DNA from: Butyrivibrio sp. | GTDB taxonomy: Bacteria > Bacillota > Clostridia > Lachnospirales > Lachnospiraceae | Reading direction: 5' to 3' | Assembly (NCBI GenBank): GCA_015056655.1 | Contig: SVFV01000003.1 | Span: 1 to 64,000 of the forward strand | DNA length: 64,000 nucleotides | Shown: in pieces, positions 34,480 through 43,590 of the stretch | Layout: every line of letters starts with the position of its first letter | Numbering within the stretch: the stretch's first letter is position 1 | Position numbers and translations under genes: made by a program | Notes under the pieces: generated by a model | What the model was told of the DNA's origin: nothing | Seen by the model: the letters and a program-made list of their open reading frames with translations, nothing else | Database searches by the model: none

Positions 34480-34528
34480 GCTTCGCACATCACTTTGAGC
34501 TTAAATACTCAGCTATGATGTGCGAAGC
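34480..34528 (-). terminator. intrinsic terminator of the second paralogue
   Basis: GCTTCGCACATCA (34480-34492) pairs perfectly with TGATGTGCGAAGC (34516-34528). Minus-strand sequence then reads TTTTTCAAATAT. The rest of the 292-bp gap up to 34536 is A/T-rich DNA that probably holds the promoter of the gene at 34244; I see no other structure. Confidence 0.88.
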
Positions 34529-34536
34529 CTTAACTT

Positions 34537-36999
34537 TTATTTCTTCTTAGTATAGGTTGCCTTTTTAGCTCCCGCTTTCTTAAACTTCTCAACTGCCTTG
34601 TTATATTTCTTAACAGTTGAAGCTGCCAGTGTAATCTTGGCCTTGGCGCTTATCTTACTAAGAGCACTTCCTCCGATAGAGCTTAGCTTGTTTATGTTCA
34701 TGTTAAAGGTTGCAAGTGCGCCACATTTATAGAATGCCTTTGCGCCAATCTTTGTAACCTTTGTACTTGAAATACTAAACTTCTTAAGCTTGCTACACTC
34801 AGAGAATGCATTCTTTCCAATTGATGTAAGATTCTTTCCTCCTGTTATTGAAGTAATCTTCTTGTTCTTAGCAAATGCATTATCTCCTACGGAAGTTACC
34901 TTGAACTTCACTCCACCCTTCTTGAATGTAGCAGGGATGCTGATAGAAGTCTTTGTACTTCCAACAAGAGCCGCTGTGTCTTTTCCAGTTATCTTGTAGG
35001 TATTACCAGCTACTGTAAACTCTGTATTCTTGGAAATGGTTACTGTTACAGTACATACTGCATTAAATCCGCCATCAGCAGTTGTTGCAGTAATTGTGGC
35101 TGTTCCAGCAGCTACGCCCTTAATTGTATTTCCTTCAACTGCTACAATGGCAGGATCACTACTTATTAACGTATATTCTTTATTTGTAGCATTTGCAGGC
35201 TCTATTATAGGTTCTATTATTTCTGTTTCATTTATGTTCAGAGTAATGCTTTCTGGAATAGAAATCCCAACAACTGGTATGCCATTTACTGTAACTGCAC
35301 AAGTTGCTATATAACCGCCCTCAACACTTCTTGCAATAAGCGAGCAACTACCCACACCCACCGCAGTTACTGTATTTCCATTTACTGTCACAATATTAGT
35401 ATTACTGCTTTTAAGTGTATATAACTGATTACCTGCATTAGCCGGTTTAATTGTAGCTACAATATTTGCGGATTCTCCACAATTAAGCGTAAGTATCTGC
35501 TGAATAGAGATTCCAGTAACCTTTACAGCTTTTACTGTAACTTGACATGAAGCGTATATATTTTCATCTTCAGCACTTGCTACAACCACTGTTGTTGATC
35601 CAGCTTTTAGACCTTTGATTGTATTATTGCTAACAGAAACTACCGTTGGGTCCATACTTGTTAACACATATGCTTTATTTGTAGCATTACTCGGAAGTAC
35701 ATTCACATTGAGTGTAGCCGTTCCTCCTACATCTAATTCAACTGAACTATTCACATTTATTGAAGATACAAATACAGTGGTATCTGCAGAATAATTCCCT
35801 GCATTTATATAAGTATATGTCCAATGAATTCCCTTAGCTACAGGCATCCTGAAGCCAGAATAAGCATTGTTAGCTGTTCTCCAATGATATCCTCCTCTTA
35901 TCCCAGCTGTGTACTTTGCCGTAGTTTCATTAAAGTAATCATGAATTAAAGTAGTATCAGGTGTTGGTGCGACCTCAGGATCGTTATCATCCCATGTAGT
36001 GTCAACTTCATACCAATTTCCATCTAACTGAACTATATTCCAGGCATGACCACCAAGAGTACCTGCATCACCCGTAATAACCATTGCATTTACATTCAAT
36101 TCTTTCATTATAAGTCTAAATCCAGTCGAATACCCATCGCATACAGCAGACTTATCAACTAATGAGCCATATGCAGTATGTGCATAGTCAAAATACCCCG
36201 CATCTCCATTTGTATTTGCACAAATATGATCATATTTTAAATCATAATCCTTACAATAATAATCATGTGCATACAACTCTTTCACAGCCGCCCACGTTCC
36301 ATTACCTGAACCATTTGCCTGCGCTTCTATTGTGCCCTTAATAGTATTTAGACTTCCTGTTATAGCGGTATCATATGCAGCAAACTGAGTGTCATCTTGT
36401 TTAGCTACAAAAATGATATTCATATAACGACCATTAGATGTAAAGTAGTAGCCATACAAATAAACCATATAAAATTCTACTTTAGCAGGATTATCATAGT
36501 ATACAGCTTCCGAAGCTCTGTTAAACAAATATGACATCTCCGTTTCACCATAGCCATCTAATGGTGCACTGCTTCCTGTATCAAGAGTATACAAATATTG
36601 GCTGTAAACAGACTGGATTCCGGCATTAGCTCGCTGGCTGTACGGAACATACTTATTATCACTTACAGCCTCATAGATTGCCTTATATAACAGTTTCTCA
36701 TCAGAAGATAAATAATCATAATGAATTCCTGTCACTAAATTCGCATTAACTGCAGATGGTTTAAAAATATCCTTATCATCCTCATCTACATCAGGAGGAT
36801 TCAATTCTCGCACCTTAGGAATATAATCCATATCCCCAGTAGGAAGCTTTGTTCTTGCAGACACACTAATTCCGCCTGTCCACAAAAGCATTACAGCAAA
36901 GGCCGTAATAGCAAGCGTAGAAATAGACTTCATGCCAAAGCGTTTGCTACTTTGGCTGTTCGACTTTGAATCTCCTTTTTCACTTCTTTTGAATATCAT
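34537..36999 (-). CDS. secreted transglutaminase-like / triple BIG2 / LRR protein 2
   Basis: The 820-residue paralogue is the longest. It has a cytoplasmic N-terminus of 22 residues, a signal/anchor helix at about 24-46, the HYDYLSSDEKLLYKAIY motif, and a transglutaminase-like triad Cys287 (AVCDGYS), His318 (GGHAWN) and Asp333 (VDTTWDD). Three BIG2 domains follow (about 410-660), each with a P(A/S)NA(T/G)N(K/Q) strand and a C-terminal strand such as ATTADGGFNAVCTVTV. LRR_5 repeats begin near 690 (VGDNAFAKN, SIGKNAFSEC, KIGAKAFYKC). It ends FKKAGAKKATYTKKK. GGGGG lies before the ATG. The extra BIG2 copies probably lengthen the stalk between the two ends. It is separated from paralogue 1 by a terminator. 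Confidence 0.88.
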   Translation of the reverse strand: MIFKRSEKGDSKSNSQSSKRFGMKSISTLAITAFAVMLLWTGGISVSARTKLPTGDMDYIPKVRELNPPDVDEDDKDIFKPSAVNANLVTGIHYDYLSSDEKLLYKAIYEAVSDNKYVPYSQRANAGIQSVYSQYLYTLDTGSSAPLDGYGETEMSYLFNRASEAVYYDNPAKVEFYMVYLYGYYFTSNGRYMNIIFVAKQDDTQFAAYDTAITGSLNTIKGTIEAQANGSGNGTWAAVKELYAHDYYCKDYDLKYDHICANTNGDAGYFDYAHTAYGSLVDKSAVCDGYSTGFRLIMKELNVNAMVITGDAGTLGGHAWNIVQLDGNWYEVDTTWDDNDPEVAPTPDTTLIHDYFNETTAKYTAGIRGGYHWRTANNAYSGFRMPVAKGIHWTYTYINAGNYSADTTVFVSSINVNSSVELDVGGTATLNVNVLPSNATNKAYVLTSMDPTVVSVSNNTIKGLKAGSTTVVVASAEDENIYASCQVTVKAVKVTGISIQQILTLNCGESANIVATIKPANAGNQLYTLKSSNTNIVTVNGNTVTAVGVGSCSLIARSVEGGYIATCAVTVNGIPVVGISIPESITLNINETEIIEPIIEPANATNKEYTLISSDPAIVAVEGNTIKGVAAGTATITATTADGGFNAVCTVTVTISKNTEFTVAGNTYKITGKDTAALVGSTKTSISIPATFKKGGVKFKVTSVGDNAFAKNKKITSITGGKNLTSIGKNAFSECSKLKKFSISSTKVTKIGAKAFYKCGALATFNMNINKLSSIGGSALSKISAKAKITLAASTVKKYNKAVEKFKKAGAKKATYTKKK

Positions 37000-37081
37000 G
37001 TTATCCCCCGTTTCTATAAGAGCACTCGTCCTAAAGCATTGTTAACTGATAGCCGCTTAAGCTATCCATCACTTCCACATA

Positions 37082-39256
37082 TTATTTATTAACCTGCTTA
37101 TAGGTCACCTTCTTAGCTCCTGTTCCTTCAAGAACCTTTACTGCGTTCTTATAATTTTTAGCCTTTTTCGTGTAGATTGAAACCTTAGCTTTAGTCTTAA
37201 TTCCAGTGATGATATCCTTCTCTGAGGATTTAAGCTTATCGCCGTTCAGGCTTATGTTTGAAAGCTTCTTGCACTTGTAGAATGCCTGATAGCCAATCTT
37301 TGACACTTTTGATTTAGAAAGATCTACCTTAGTAAGATTAGCGCATTGGTTAAATGCATCTCTTCCAATAGATGTAAGGTTCTTTCCACCACTTACCTTC
37401 TTCAGCTTTTTACTCTTCATAAATGCATTATCAGCAATACTTGTAATCTTAAAGGTTCCGCCTGCTGCCACGATTGCATCAGGGATATTCAGCTTTGTTT
37501 TTTTGGCACCACTAATAAGTGCAGCGGTGTTCTTTCCGGTAATCTCATATTCACAGCCTCCTGCTGTAAACACTGTGCCATTTGCAATTTCAACCGTAGC
37601 ATTGCATTCAGCCACAAATGCGCCATCAGCGCTTCTGACAGTAAGAGTCGCTGTTCCTTTATTCACACCTCTTATGCTGCCATCCTCATTTACTAAAACA
37701 ATGTTTTTATCGCTGCTTTCTATTTCAAAAGACTGATTAGTTGCATTCGCAGGTGTAAATGTAACCTCGAGATCATAATTATATCCGTAGTCTATGGTTA
37801 TTTCCTTTGGAACAGATATTCCTGTAACTCTGATCTGATCATCAGATACAATAATCATGCATTCTGCCGTAATAGTGTCATCCTCTGCACTTACTGCAGT
37901 AATTGTAGCGGTTCCGTAATTATATGCCATTAGCTCATTCTTTTCGCTATCAACATCAACTACAGATGAATCACTGGTAAGCAGATAATAATCCTTCTGA
38001 GTTGTATTTTCCGGAGCAAATTTAGGAGTAAGCGCAAATCTTGTTTCAGGCTTTACAACATACGTAGAATTATCAAAGCTTATGTTGTTTACAGGTATCA
38101 CTGTATCATGTGTAAAGTTACCTGCACTAATATACTCTTCGGTCCATTTTTCTCCCATGGCCGAAGGGTACCTGAATGAAACAAAAATATTATTTGTAAT
38201 TCTTATATGCTTGGCATTCACACTCTCCGGTGGCGTAATTCCCTTCTTATAATCAGCAGTCGTCCGATTAAAGAAGTACCACGTTACCGCATTCCCATCA
38301 CCATCATCCCAAGTAGAATCCATTTCATACCAGTTACCATCAAGCTGAACCATATTCCAGGCATGACCGCCACCAGATCCACTATAGTAGCCTATTCCAT
38401 CATTGATCATTACAGTAACGCCAAGCTTGTCCAGAATCAGCGCCAAGCCCTTGGAATAGCCATCACAAACAGCTTTGTGTAATACCAATGAACCATAAGC
38501 TGTATGACAGTAATGGTAATTGCCAGCTGTAAGACCTTCCATATCATATTCAAGATTATAGTCCCCGCAGTAATACTCGTAGGCAATCTTTTCATTTACT
38601 GCATCCCATTCACTGGTTGCTCCACGCCTTTTTACTTCTGCAACTATAGCGTCCACGCTGGCATCTATAGCAGCATCATAAGAAGCAAACTGCATTTCAT
38701 CAGCTTCTGCCCTTAATGTTACATAGGTTGTATACACTCCATTAAGCGCATAAGCCTCAAATCCATAAGGTGCAACCATATCAAATTCAACCCTGTTAGG
38801 GTGATCGCACTGTACTGCAAACATAGCCTTGTAGAATGCAAACCAGAATGAATCAAAATTACTATACTTATTCCAATAGCAGTCATCTCCCGTATAGAAA
38901 GCATATCTATATGATGCAAATTCATTTTCATTATTGTGCTTACTGTATGGAATATACTTCCCATCTGAAACAGCACAGTAAAAGGTAGCATATAACTCCT
39001 TTTCTTGCGCTGTTAAATACTGATAATGTCTTCCAGTTGAAAGCGTTGCTCTTCTGGGCTCAAGCTTTGGAGCGCTTTCTTTTGGTGTATCTGCAGGAAG
39101 CACAGTAACACCTGAGCATACAGGCTTAGAATGCGTAGCAAGTCCGCCTACAGGTAATGTCCTCGCAGCATCTGCCTTTATTGAGCCAGATCCAAGTATG
39201 ATGACTGACATCATCACAAACAACGTAACAAGAAGATGGTTGGCCTTTCCTTTCAT
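37082..39256 (-). CDS. secreted transglutaminase-like / double BIG2 / LRR protein 3
   Basis: The 724-residue paralogue has a signal peptide (HLLVTLFVMMSVIILGSGS) and the HYQYLTAQEKELYATFY motif. The catalytic triad is Cys264 (AVCDGYSK), His298 (GGHAWN) and Asp313 (MDSTWDD). Two BIG2 domains follow (about 395-550), then LRR_5 repeats (IADNAFMKS, SIGRDAFNQC, KIGYQAFYKC). Its last LRR departs from its siblings (SSEKDIITGIKTKAK). It ends GAKKVTYKQVNK. AAGGAG precedes the ATG. It lies 38 bp after the fourth paralogue and 82 bp before the second, so these three may form one transcript. Confidence 0.88.
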   Translation of the reverse strand: MKGKANHLLVTLFVMMSVIILGSGSIKADAARTLPVGGLATHSKPVCSGVTVLPADTPKESAPKLEPRRATLSTGRHYQYLTAQEKELYATFYCAVSDGKYIPYSKHNNENEFASYRYAFYTGDDCYWNKYSNFDSFWFAFYKAMFAVQCDHPNRVEFDMVAPYGFEAYALNGVYTTYVTLRAEADEMQFASYDAAIDASVDAIVAEVKRRGATSEWDAVNEKIAYEYYCGDYNLEYDMEGLTAGNYHYCHTAYGSLVLHKAVCDGYSKGLALILDKLGVTVMINDGIGYYSGSGGGHAWNMVQLDGNWYEMDSTWDDGDGNAVTWYFFNRTTADYKKGITPPESVNAKHIRITNNIFVSFRYPSAMGEKWTEEYISAGNFTHDTVIPVNNISFDNSTYVVKPETRFALTPKFAPENTTQKDYYLLTSDSSVVDVDSEKNELMAYNYGTATITAVSAEDDTITAECMIIVSDDQIRVTGISVPKEITIDYGYNYDLEVTFTPANATNQSFEIESSDKNIVLVNEDGSIRGVNKGTATLTVRSADGAFVAECNATVEIANGTVFTAGGCEYEITGKNTAALISGAKKTKLNIPDAIVAAGGTFKITSIADNAFMKSKKLKKVSGGKNLTSIGRDAFNQCANLTKVDLSKSKVSKIGYQAFYKCKKLSNISLNGDKLKSSEKDIITGIKTKAKVSIYTKKAKNYKNAVKVLEGTGAKKVTYKQVNK

Positions 39257-39294
39257 TTTTGTCTCCTTCCGTCATAAAACACTTTTCAAAACCT

Positions 39295-41196
39295 CTATTG
39301 CTGCCTCTTATAATCCGCCTGCTTCGCGCCACCGCGTTTTATAAGCTTTACAGCATTTTTAAACTTTGATTTGTTCTTAGAAAGAATGCTAATATGGGCA
39401 TTTGATTTTATGCCGTTAAAAGCCTTCTTTCCGACAAAGGAAAGTTTATCTCCATTTATCTCCAGCTTGGATAAAGCTCCGCATTTGTTAAATGCTTTGC
39501 TCTCGATTCTCTTGATATCCGCGCCTGCAAGCTTTACAGTTTTAAGCTTTGTACATCCGTTAAAAGCATTTGTTCCAATCCTTGTGAGATTTACGCCGCC
39601 CTTAACTTCTTTTACTTTAGTATTTCCGCTAAAGGCATTGTCAGCAACTGCAGTTACCCTGTATAAAACTCCATCTCTTCTGAAGTATGCTGGAATTGAT
39701 ACTGTTTCTTTAGAGCAGCCAATAAGCTCAGCAGTATCGGCTCCTGTAACTCTAAAGCTGCAGCCAGACTGACTAAGTTCTGAACCAACAGGCATTCCAA
39801 CATATACCTTACATACATCGCTTATTCCACCATCCACGCTGCTCACCAATATAATCGCACTACCTACTCCAACACCTGTGATTGCATTTCCAGTTACGCT
39901 AACTATTTCAGGATTACTGCTGACAAGAAGATAATCCTTTGCCAGAGCATTAGAAGGAAATACACTGACATTAAGCAGCGCTGTATCTCCCTGAGAAATA
40001 ACCTTACTATCCTCAACATCCACACGACTTACCAAAACGTTAGTATCATGCTTATAGTTATTTAAGTTATTGCACAGATAATCGTAGGTCCAATAGGTTC
40101 CTCTGGCTTTTGGTAAAATATATCCAATATAGCTACTTCCTGCGGTTCTCTTGTGAACACAACTAAGTATTTCCTCTGAATATTCTGTGGTAGTCCTGTT
40201 GAAGAAATCATGCATAACTCCAGAAGAAAGATCATCCCAGGTAGTGTCAACCTCATACCAGTTTCCATCTAGCTGAACTATATTCCATGCATGCCCGCCT
40301 GTATCAAAGCTCATTCCAGCATCACCAGTTACAATCATTGCAGGAATTCCAAGCCCCTGCATGATTAGCTCAAAACCAGCAGCATAACCATCACAAACAG
40401 CAATACCATCAACTAATGATCCATAGGCTGTATGTGAATAATCAAAATACTCTTCCTCTGATTTGCAGGTATCATCATAAAGAAGATCATAGGAGCCGCA
40501 ATAATAGTCATGAGCAATTAGCTCATTATAAGCATCCCAGGAAGTGCCTCCTCCCTGAGCTTTTATCTTACTGATAATAGTTCCAAGCCTTCCCTTTATT
40601 TTTGAATTATAGGAAGCAAACTTTGTATTATCTTCATAGGAAACAAAAACAAGCCAGCTCTGATACTTGCCATTCTTTTTGTAATATCCGTATTCAGTTG
40701 CATAAACCATGTAAAACTCAACCTTATCCGGATGGTCATAATATATGGCTTCTTCTGCTCTGTTCACAGCTGCATTGAACTCTTTTGCAGTTCTATATCT
40801 TGACGGAAAAGTTGCATCGCCAGTGTAATACACCTGTCTGTAAGCCTTATATGCCTTATCATCAGTTGCTTTTTTATATGGAACATACTTCTTATTTGAG
40901 ACTACGTCATAGATTGTGTTATAAAGAATTTTCTCATCAGAAGAAAGACACTCATAGTGCCTTCCTGTAGATATTTTGGATTTTTTAGCCTTCGGAATTA
41001 TAAGCTCATCTCCGAATTTATTAGAACTGTCCTCACATTCAGCATAGCCAAAATTTCTGACTGTTGGCGCTTTGCCCATAGCTCCACCTGGAATCTTGTC
41101 TTTTGCAAAGACTCCAAAGCCGCAGGATAAAAATAACACAACGCCGCATACTGCTGTCATTGCAAGAACCAGTACGCTCTTTTTTCCATTATTCAT
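39295..41196 (-). CDS. secreted transglutaminase-like / BIG2 / LRR protein 4
   Basis: The 633-residue paralogue has a signal peptide (VLVLAMTAVCGVVLFLSCGFGVFA) and the HYECLSSDEKILYNTIY motif. The triad is Cys268 (AVCDGYAAG), His302 (GGHAWN) and Asp317 (VDTTWDD). One BIG2 domain (about 395-475) is followed by LRR_5 repeats (VADNAFSGN, RIGTNAFNGC, RIESKAFNKC, VGKKAFNGI). It ends RGGAKQADYKRQQ. GGGGG is before the ATG. It lies 124 bp downstream of the sortase gene. It is the first of the three-gene run, so its promoter region (41197-41320) probably serves all three. Confidence 0.88.
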   Translation of the reverse strand: MNNGKKSVLVLAMTAVCGVVLFLSCGFGVFAKDKIPGGAMGKAPTVRNFGYAECEDSSNKFGDELIIPKAKKSKISTGRHYECLSSDEKILYNTIYDVVSNKKYVPYKKATDDKAYKAYRQVYYTGDATFPSRYRTAKEFNAAVNRAEEAIYYDHPDKVEFYMVYATEYGYYKKNGKYQSWLVFVSYEDNTKFASYNSKIKGRLGTIISKIKAQGGGTSWDAYNELIAHDYYCGSYDLLYDDTCKSEEEYFDYSHTAYGSLVDGIAVCDGYAAGFELIMQGLGIPAMIVTGDAGMSFDTGGHAWNIVQLDGNWYEVDTTWDDLSSGVMHDFFNRTTTEYSEEILSCVHKRTAGSSYIGYILPKARGTYWTYDYLCNNLNNYKHDTNVLVSRVDVEDSKVISQGDTALLNVSVFPSNALAKDYLLVSSNPEIVSVTGNAITGVGVGSAIILVSSVDGGISDVCKVYVGMPVGSELSQSGCSFRVTGADTAELIGCSKETVSIPAYFRRDGVLYRVTAVADNAFSGNTKVKEVKGGVNLTRIGTNAFNGCTKLKTVKLAGADIKRIESKAFNKCGALSKLEINGDKLSFVGKKAFNGIKSNAHISILSKNKSKFKNAVKLIKRGGAKQADYKRQQ

Positions 41197-41320
41197 TTAG
41201 ATCCCCCATAAGTAAATGAACTTCCTGACAAATGAATAATACAACAATGCATTCTAACAAGAGTTCTTTTACAATATGATACCTCTAAATAACACAGAAA
41301 AAGTCAATATAAGAGAAAGT

Positions 41321-42136
41321 TTATGCTTTTTTCAGAAATACAGAATGAACTACAAATCGCTTTCCACTTCCGCTCTGGCCCTGGCAGGTTGATAGCGTTA
41401 GAAGTGACGGACAGCCATCAAAGCTCACATCCTCCGGAAAGGTGTATATAGAATTCTTTTTAATATAAGAAATGTAATCTTCGTATTCCTTTTCGTTTGT
41501 TACTTCCGTATAGCTATAGGAACCGTCAGTTGTTATATAGTAAGCAAAAACTCTGTAAATCCTGACTCCATCCTCTGTATAAACATAGATATAAGGATTA
41601 TCCGCCAGTATATCCTCATCCTTAGACTGGTAAATCTTTTTTAGTGATCCAAACATAGAGCCATTCTTCATGTTGTGACCAAAAAGCATATCACTGTAAC
41701 CAGTAAAATCGCTGTAGCTAAGGACATCCATATAGATGCTTCCAGCTTTATTACTCTTCCCTTCGAAGGTTGTGTAAAGGTATTGATTTATCTCGTTCTC
41801 TCTTACTACCGGATAGCTGACATCTACTGCTGGAAAATACAGCCATCCGATAAAATCAGAATTTACGCTCTTCAGTTCCTCAAAGTTAATCTCAAGATCA
41901 GGATAAGTAATGTCAGCATTGTTGTCATCCGAATTCGCATCATCTGCTGTTTCCTCAGCCTTTTTCACCCCGGCATCTCTTACATACTTGTTAGATATAG
42001 ACTCATACTCATTGTCAGCAGTCTTATACTCCTTTTGATCTCTATAGATCATCATGGCTTCATAGACCACAATAGCAAGCAGCACTATAACTACAACTAT
42101 CCTGATTACTTTCAAAAGGTCGAATTTTTTCTCCAT
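41321..42136 (-). CDS. srtB: class B sortase
   Basis: A 271-residue transpeptidase with an N-terminal membrane anchor (residues 10-29). The catalytic residues are visible: His in MLFGHNMKNGSMFGSL, Cys in LLTLSTCQGQSGSG and Arg in GKRFVVHSVF. The alpha-helical insertion between strands, and the N-terminal NSDFIGWLYFPAVDVSYPVV motif, are class B traits. It begins 9 bp after dinB. None of the secreted proteins nearby shows a sorting motif plus C-terminal membrane helix, so its substrates are elsewhere or non-canonical. It is separated by 124 bp from the LRR gene array. Confidence 0.9.
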   Translation of the reverse strand: MEKKFDLLKVIRIVVVIVLLAIVVYEAMMIYRDQKEYKTADNEYESISNKYVRDAGVKKAEETADDANSDDNNADITYPDLEINFEELKSVNSDFIGWLYFPAVDVSYPVVRENEINQYLYTTFEGKSNKAGSIYMDVLSYSDFTGYSDMLFGHNMKNGSMFGSLKKIYQSKDEDILADNPYIYVYTEDGVRIYRVFAYYITTDGSYSYTEVTNEKEYEDYISYIKKNSIYTFPEDVSFDGCPSLLTLSTCQGQSGSGKRFVVHSVFLKKA

Positions 42137-42145
42137 ACCTTATAC

Positions 42146-43486
42146 CTACATTCCCCTCTTAATCACACCATCTCCGAATTTATCCCGGAGCTTTTTCTCC
42201 ATTATATCAAGCTTATCCTCTTTTTCCTTTTGAAGCTTTTCTTTTTTAAGTTCCTTCTGACCATTGTTTACCCAGTCAAAAAGCGTACCTTGTCTAAAGC
42301 TGCCATCATCAAGGTTATCTACACCGACTCCCACAAGTCTTATATGTATATCATCCTCAAAAAGACCATTCTCGCCAGTCAAAAGGTTCCCCAGAAGGAG
42401 CATCGCATTTTCATAAATAACATCTGCATCATTGGTGGAATCCATAAGCTTCATCTGCCTTGAAAAGCGCTTGAACTCAGAGGTCTTTACCTGAACACTT
42501 ATAGTTCCTCCATAAACGTTATCTCTCTTCAACCTGCCAGAAACCTTGTCTGAAAGATACCTTACTATGGGTGGCATATCCGTATCAAAATTGCCAGAGG
42601 TGATGTCGCTTCTTGTGGTGGTCTCATTGGAATAGCTCTTGGCATCTCTGCTTTCAGGGTGAACCGTGTCAGAGCCATAGCCATTTGCGCTTAGGTGGAT
42701 ATACTCTCCGGTCCTCTCTCCAAGCTGAGATTTTAAAAGCTCCACATCGTAGGTTGCGGCGTCACCAATCTTTTTAAGGCCAATCGATCTAAGTCTGTCA
42801 GCGGTCTTTTTACCACATCCAAAAAGATCACCTATATCCAAAGGCCACATCTTCTTTTTAACCTCGCGCATGAACAAGGTATGCGTCCTGTCTGGCTTTG
42901 TAAAATCACTTGCCATCTTCGCAAGAAGCTTATTCGTCGAAACACCGACATTCACTGTAAATCCAAGCTTAAATCTTATTTCCAGTCTTATGGCATTCGC
43001 TATATTAAGGGGGAAAGCTTCCTTTAACCCAGCCTCATCTGTATCAGTCTTATTGTAATAATCCTGCAGTAAAAAATCCGCTCCAAGCTCATCCCTCAAA
43101 TGCTGCATCACATCCATATCTGAAAGCTCAGTCACATCAAGAAAAGCTTCATCAATTGATGCTTGCTGCATGAGCTGTGAATACTCAAGCAAAATTTCTA
43201 TAAATGCATGGGAATATTCTCTGTAGGTCGCAAAATCAGATGACACAACCATGAGTCTTGGACATTTTGCAAGAGCACTGGTTATGGGCTCAGCCGTTTG
43301 TATTCCATACTTTTTGGCGGGGATGGATTTGGCTGTAACGATTCCATGCCTTGTCCTGATATCTCCTCCGACAACTGATGGCACAAGCCTTAAATCCAGC
43401 GCACCAGGGTCATCCTTTATCATCTTAACCGCAGTCCAGGATAGAAAGGCAGAATTTACGTCTATATGAAAAATTATCCGTTCCAT
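42146..43486 (-). CDS. dinB: Y-family DNA polymerase IV (DinB/UmuC-like)
   Basis: A translesion polymerase with 446 residues, longer than classic DinB by its charged C-terminal tail (KELKKEKLQKEKEDKLDIMEK, in part). Palm motifs are FHIDVNSAFLSW and ASIDEAFLDVT, with the fingers segment IPAKKYGIQ. The helix-hairpin part is DIGDLFGCGKKTADRLRSIG. The little-finger domain follows with TTTRSDI. It is separated by only 9 bp from the sortase gene, so they are probably co-transcribed. I found no LexA-type box upstream. Confidence 0.93.
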   Translation of the reverse strand: MERIIFHIDVNSAFLSWTAVKMIKDDPGALDLRLVPSVVGGDIRTRHGIVTAKSIPAKKYGIQTAEPITSALAKCPRLMVVSSDFATYREYSHAFIEILLEYSQLMQQASIDEAFLDVTELSDMDVMQHLRDELGADFLLQDYYNKTDTDEAGLKEAFPLNIANAIRLEIRFKLGFTVNVGVSTNKLLAKMASDFTKPDRTHTLFMREVKKKMWPLDIGDLFGCGKKTADRLRSIGLKKIGDAATYDVELLKSQLGERTGEYIHLSANGYGSDTVHPESRDAKSYSNETTTRSDITSGNFDTDMPPIVRYLSDKVSGRLKRDNVYGGTISVQVKTSEFKRFSRQMKLMDSTNDADVIYENAMLLLGNLLTGENGLFEDDIHIRLVGVGVDNLDDGSFRQGTLFDWVNNGQKELKKEKLQKEKEDKLDIMEKKLRDKFGDGVIKRGM

Positions 43487-43525
43487 TTTGCCTCCTTTCC
43501 AAACTCTATATATAATATCATAAAG

Positions 43526-43570
43526 GCAGCCTGACCGCGAAAGGAGAAGATTATCTCGCAGCCAGGCTGA
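43526..43570 (-). terminator. probable terminator of the PhoH-PIN gene
   Basis: The strong but imperfect dyad GCAGCCTG..CGCGA / TCGC..CCAGGCT spans 43527-43568. The T-tract on the minus strand is short (TTTATGATATT), and the dinB -10 probably lies just beyond. Confidence 0.6.
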
Positions 43571-43590
43571 CCCTGGTAATAACTATTTAA

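Noticed and set aside
32274..41196. LPXTG-like anchoring of the four LRR proteins by the nearby sortase.
   Set aside because: All four end in Lys-rich LRR caps without a sorting motif, hydrophobic helix or charged tail.
32274..41196. A CRISPR or tandem-repeat DNA element.
   Set aside because: The repeated look comes from four paralogous coding genes and their BIG2/LRR domains; no short direct repeats with spacers are present.
41675..42463. A 262-codon plus-strand frame crossing the sortase-dinB junction.
   Set aside because: It is antisense to two well-supported genes, lacks a ribosome site and encodes low-complexity hydrophobic sequence.
43487..43590. A LexA/SOS box upstream of dinB.
   Set aside because: No GAAC-N4-GTTC or Bacillus-type CGAACxxxxGTTCG match; the only dyad is the PhoH terminator.
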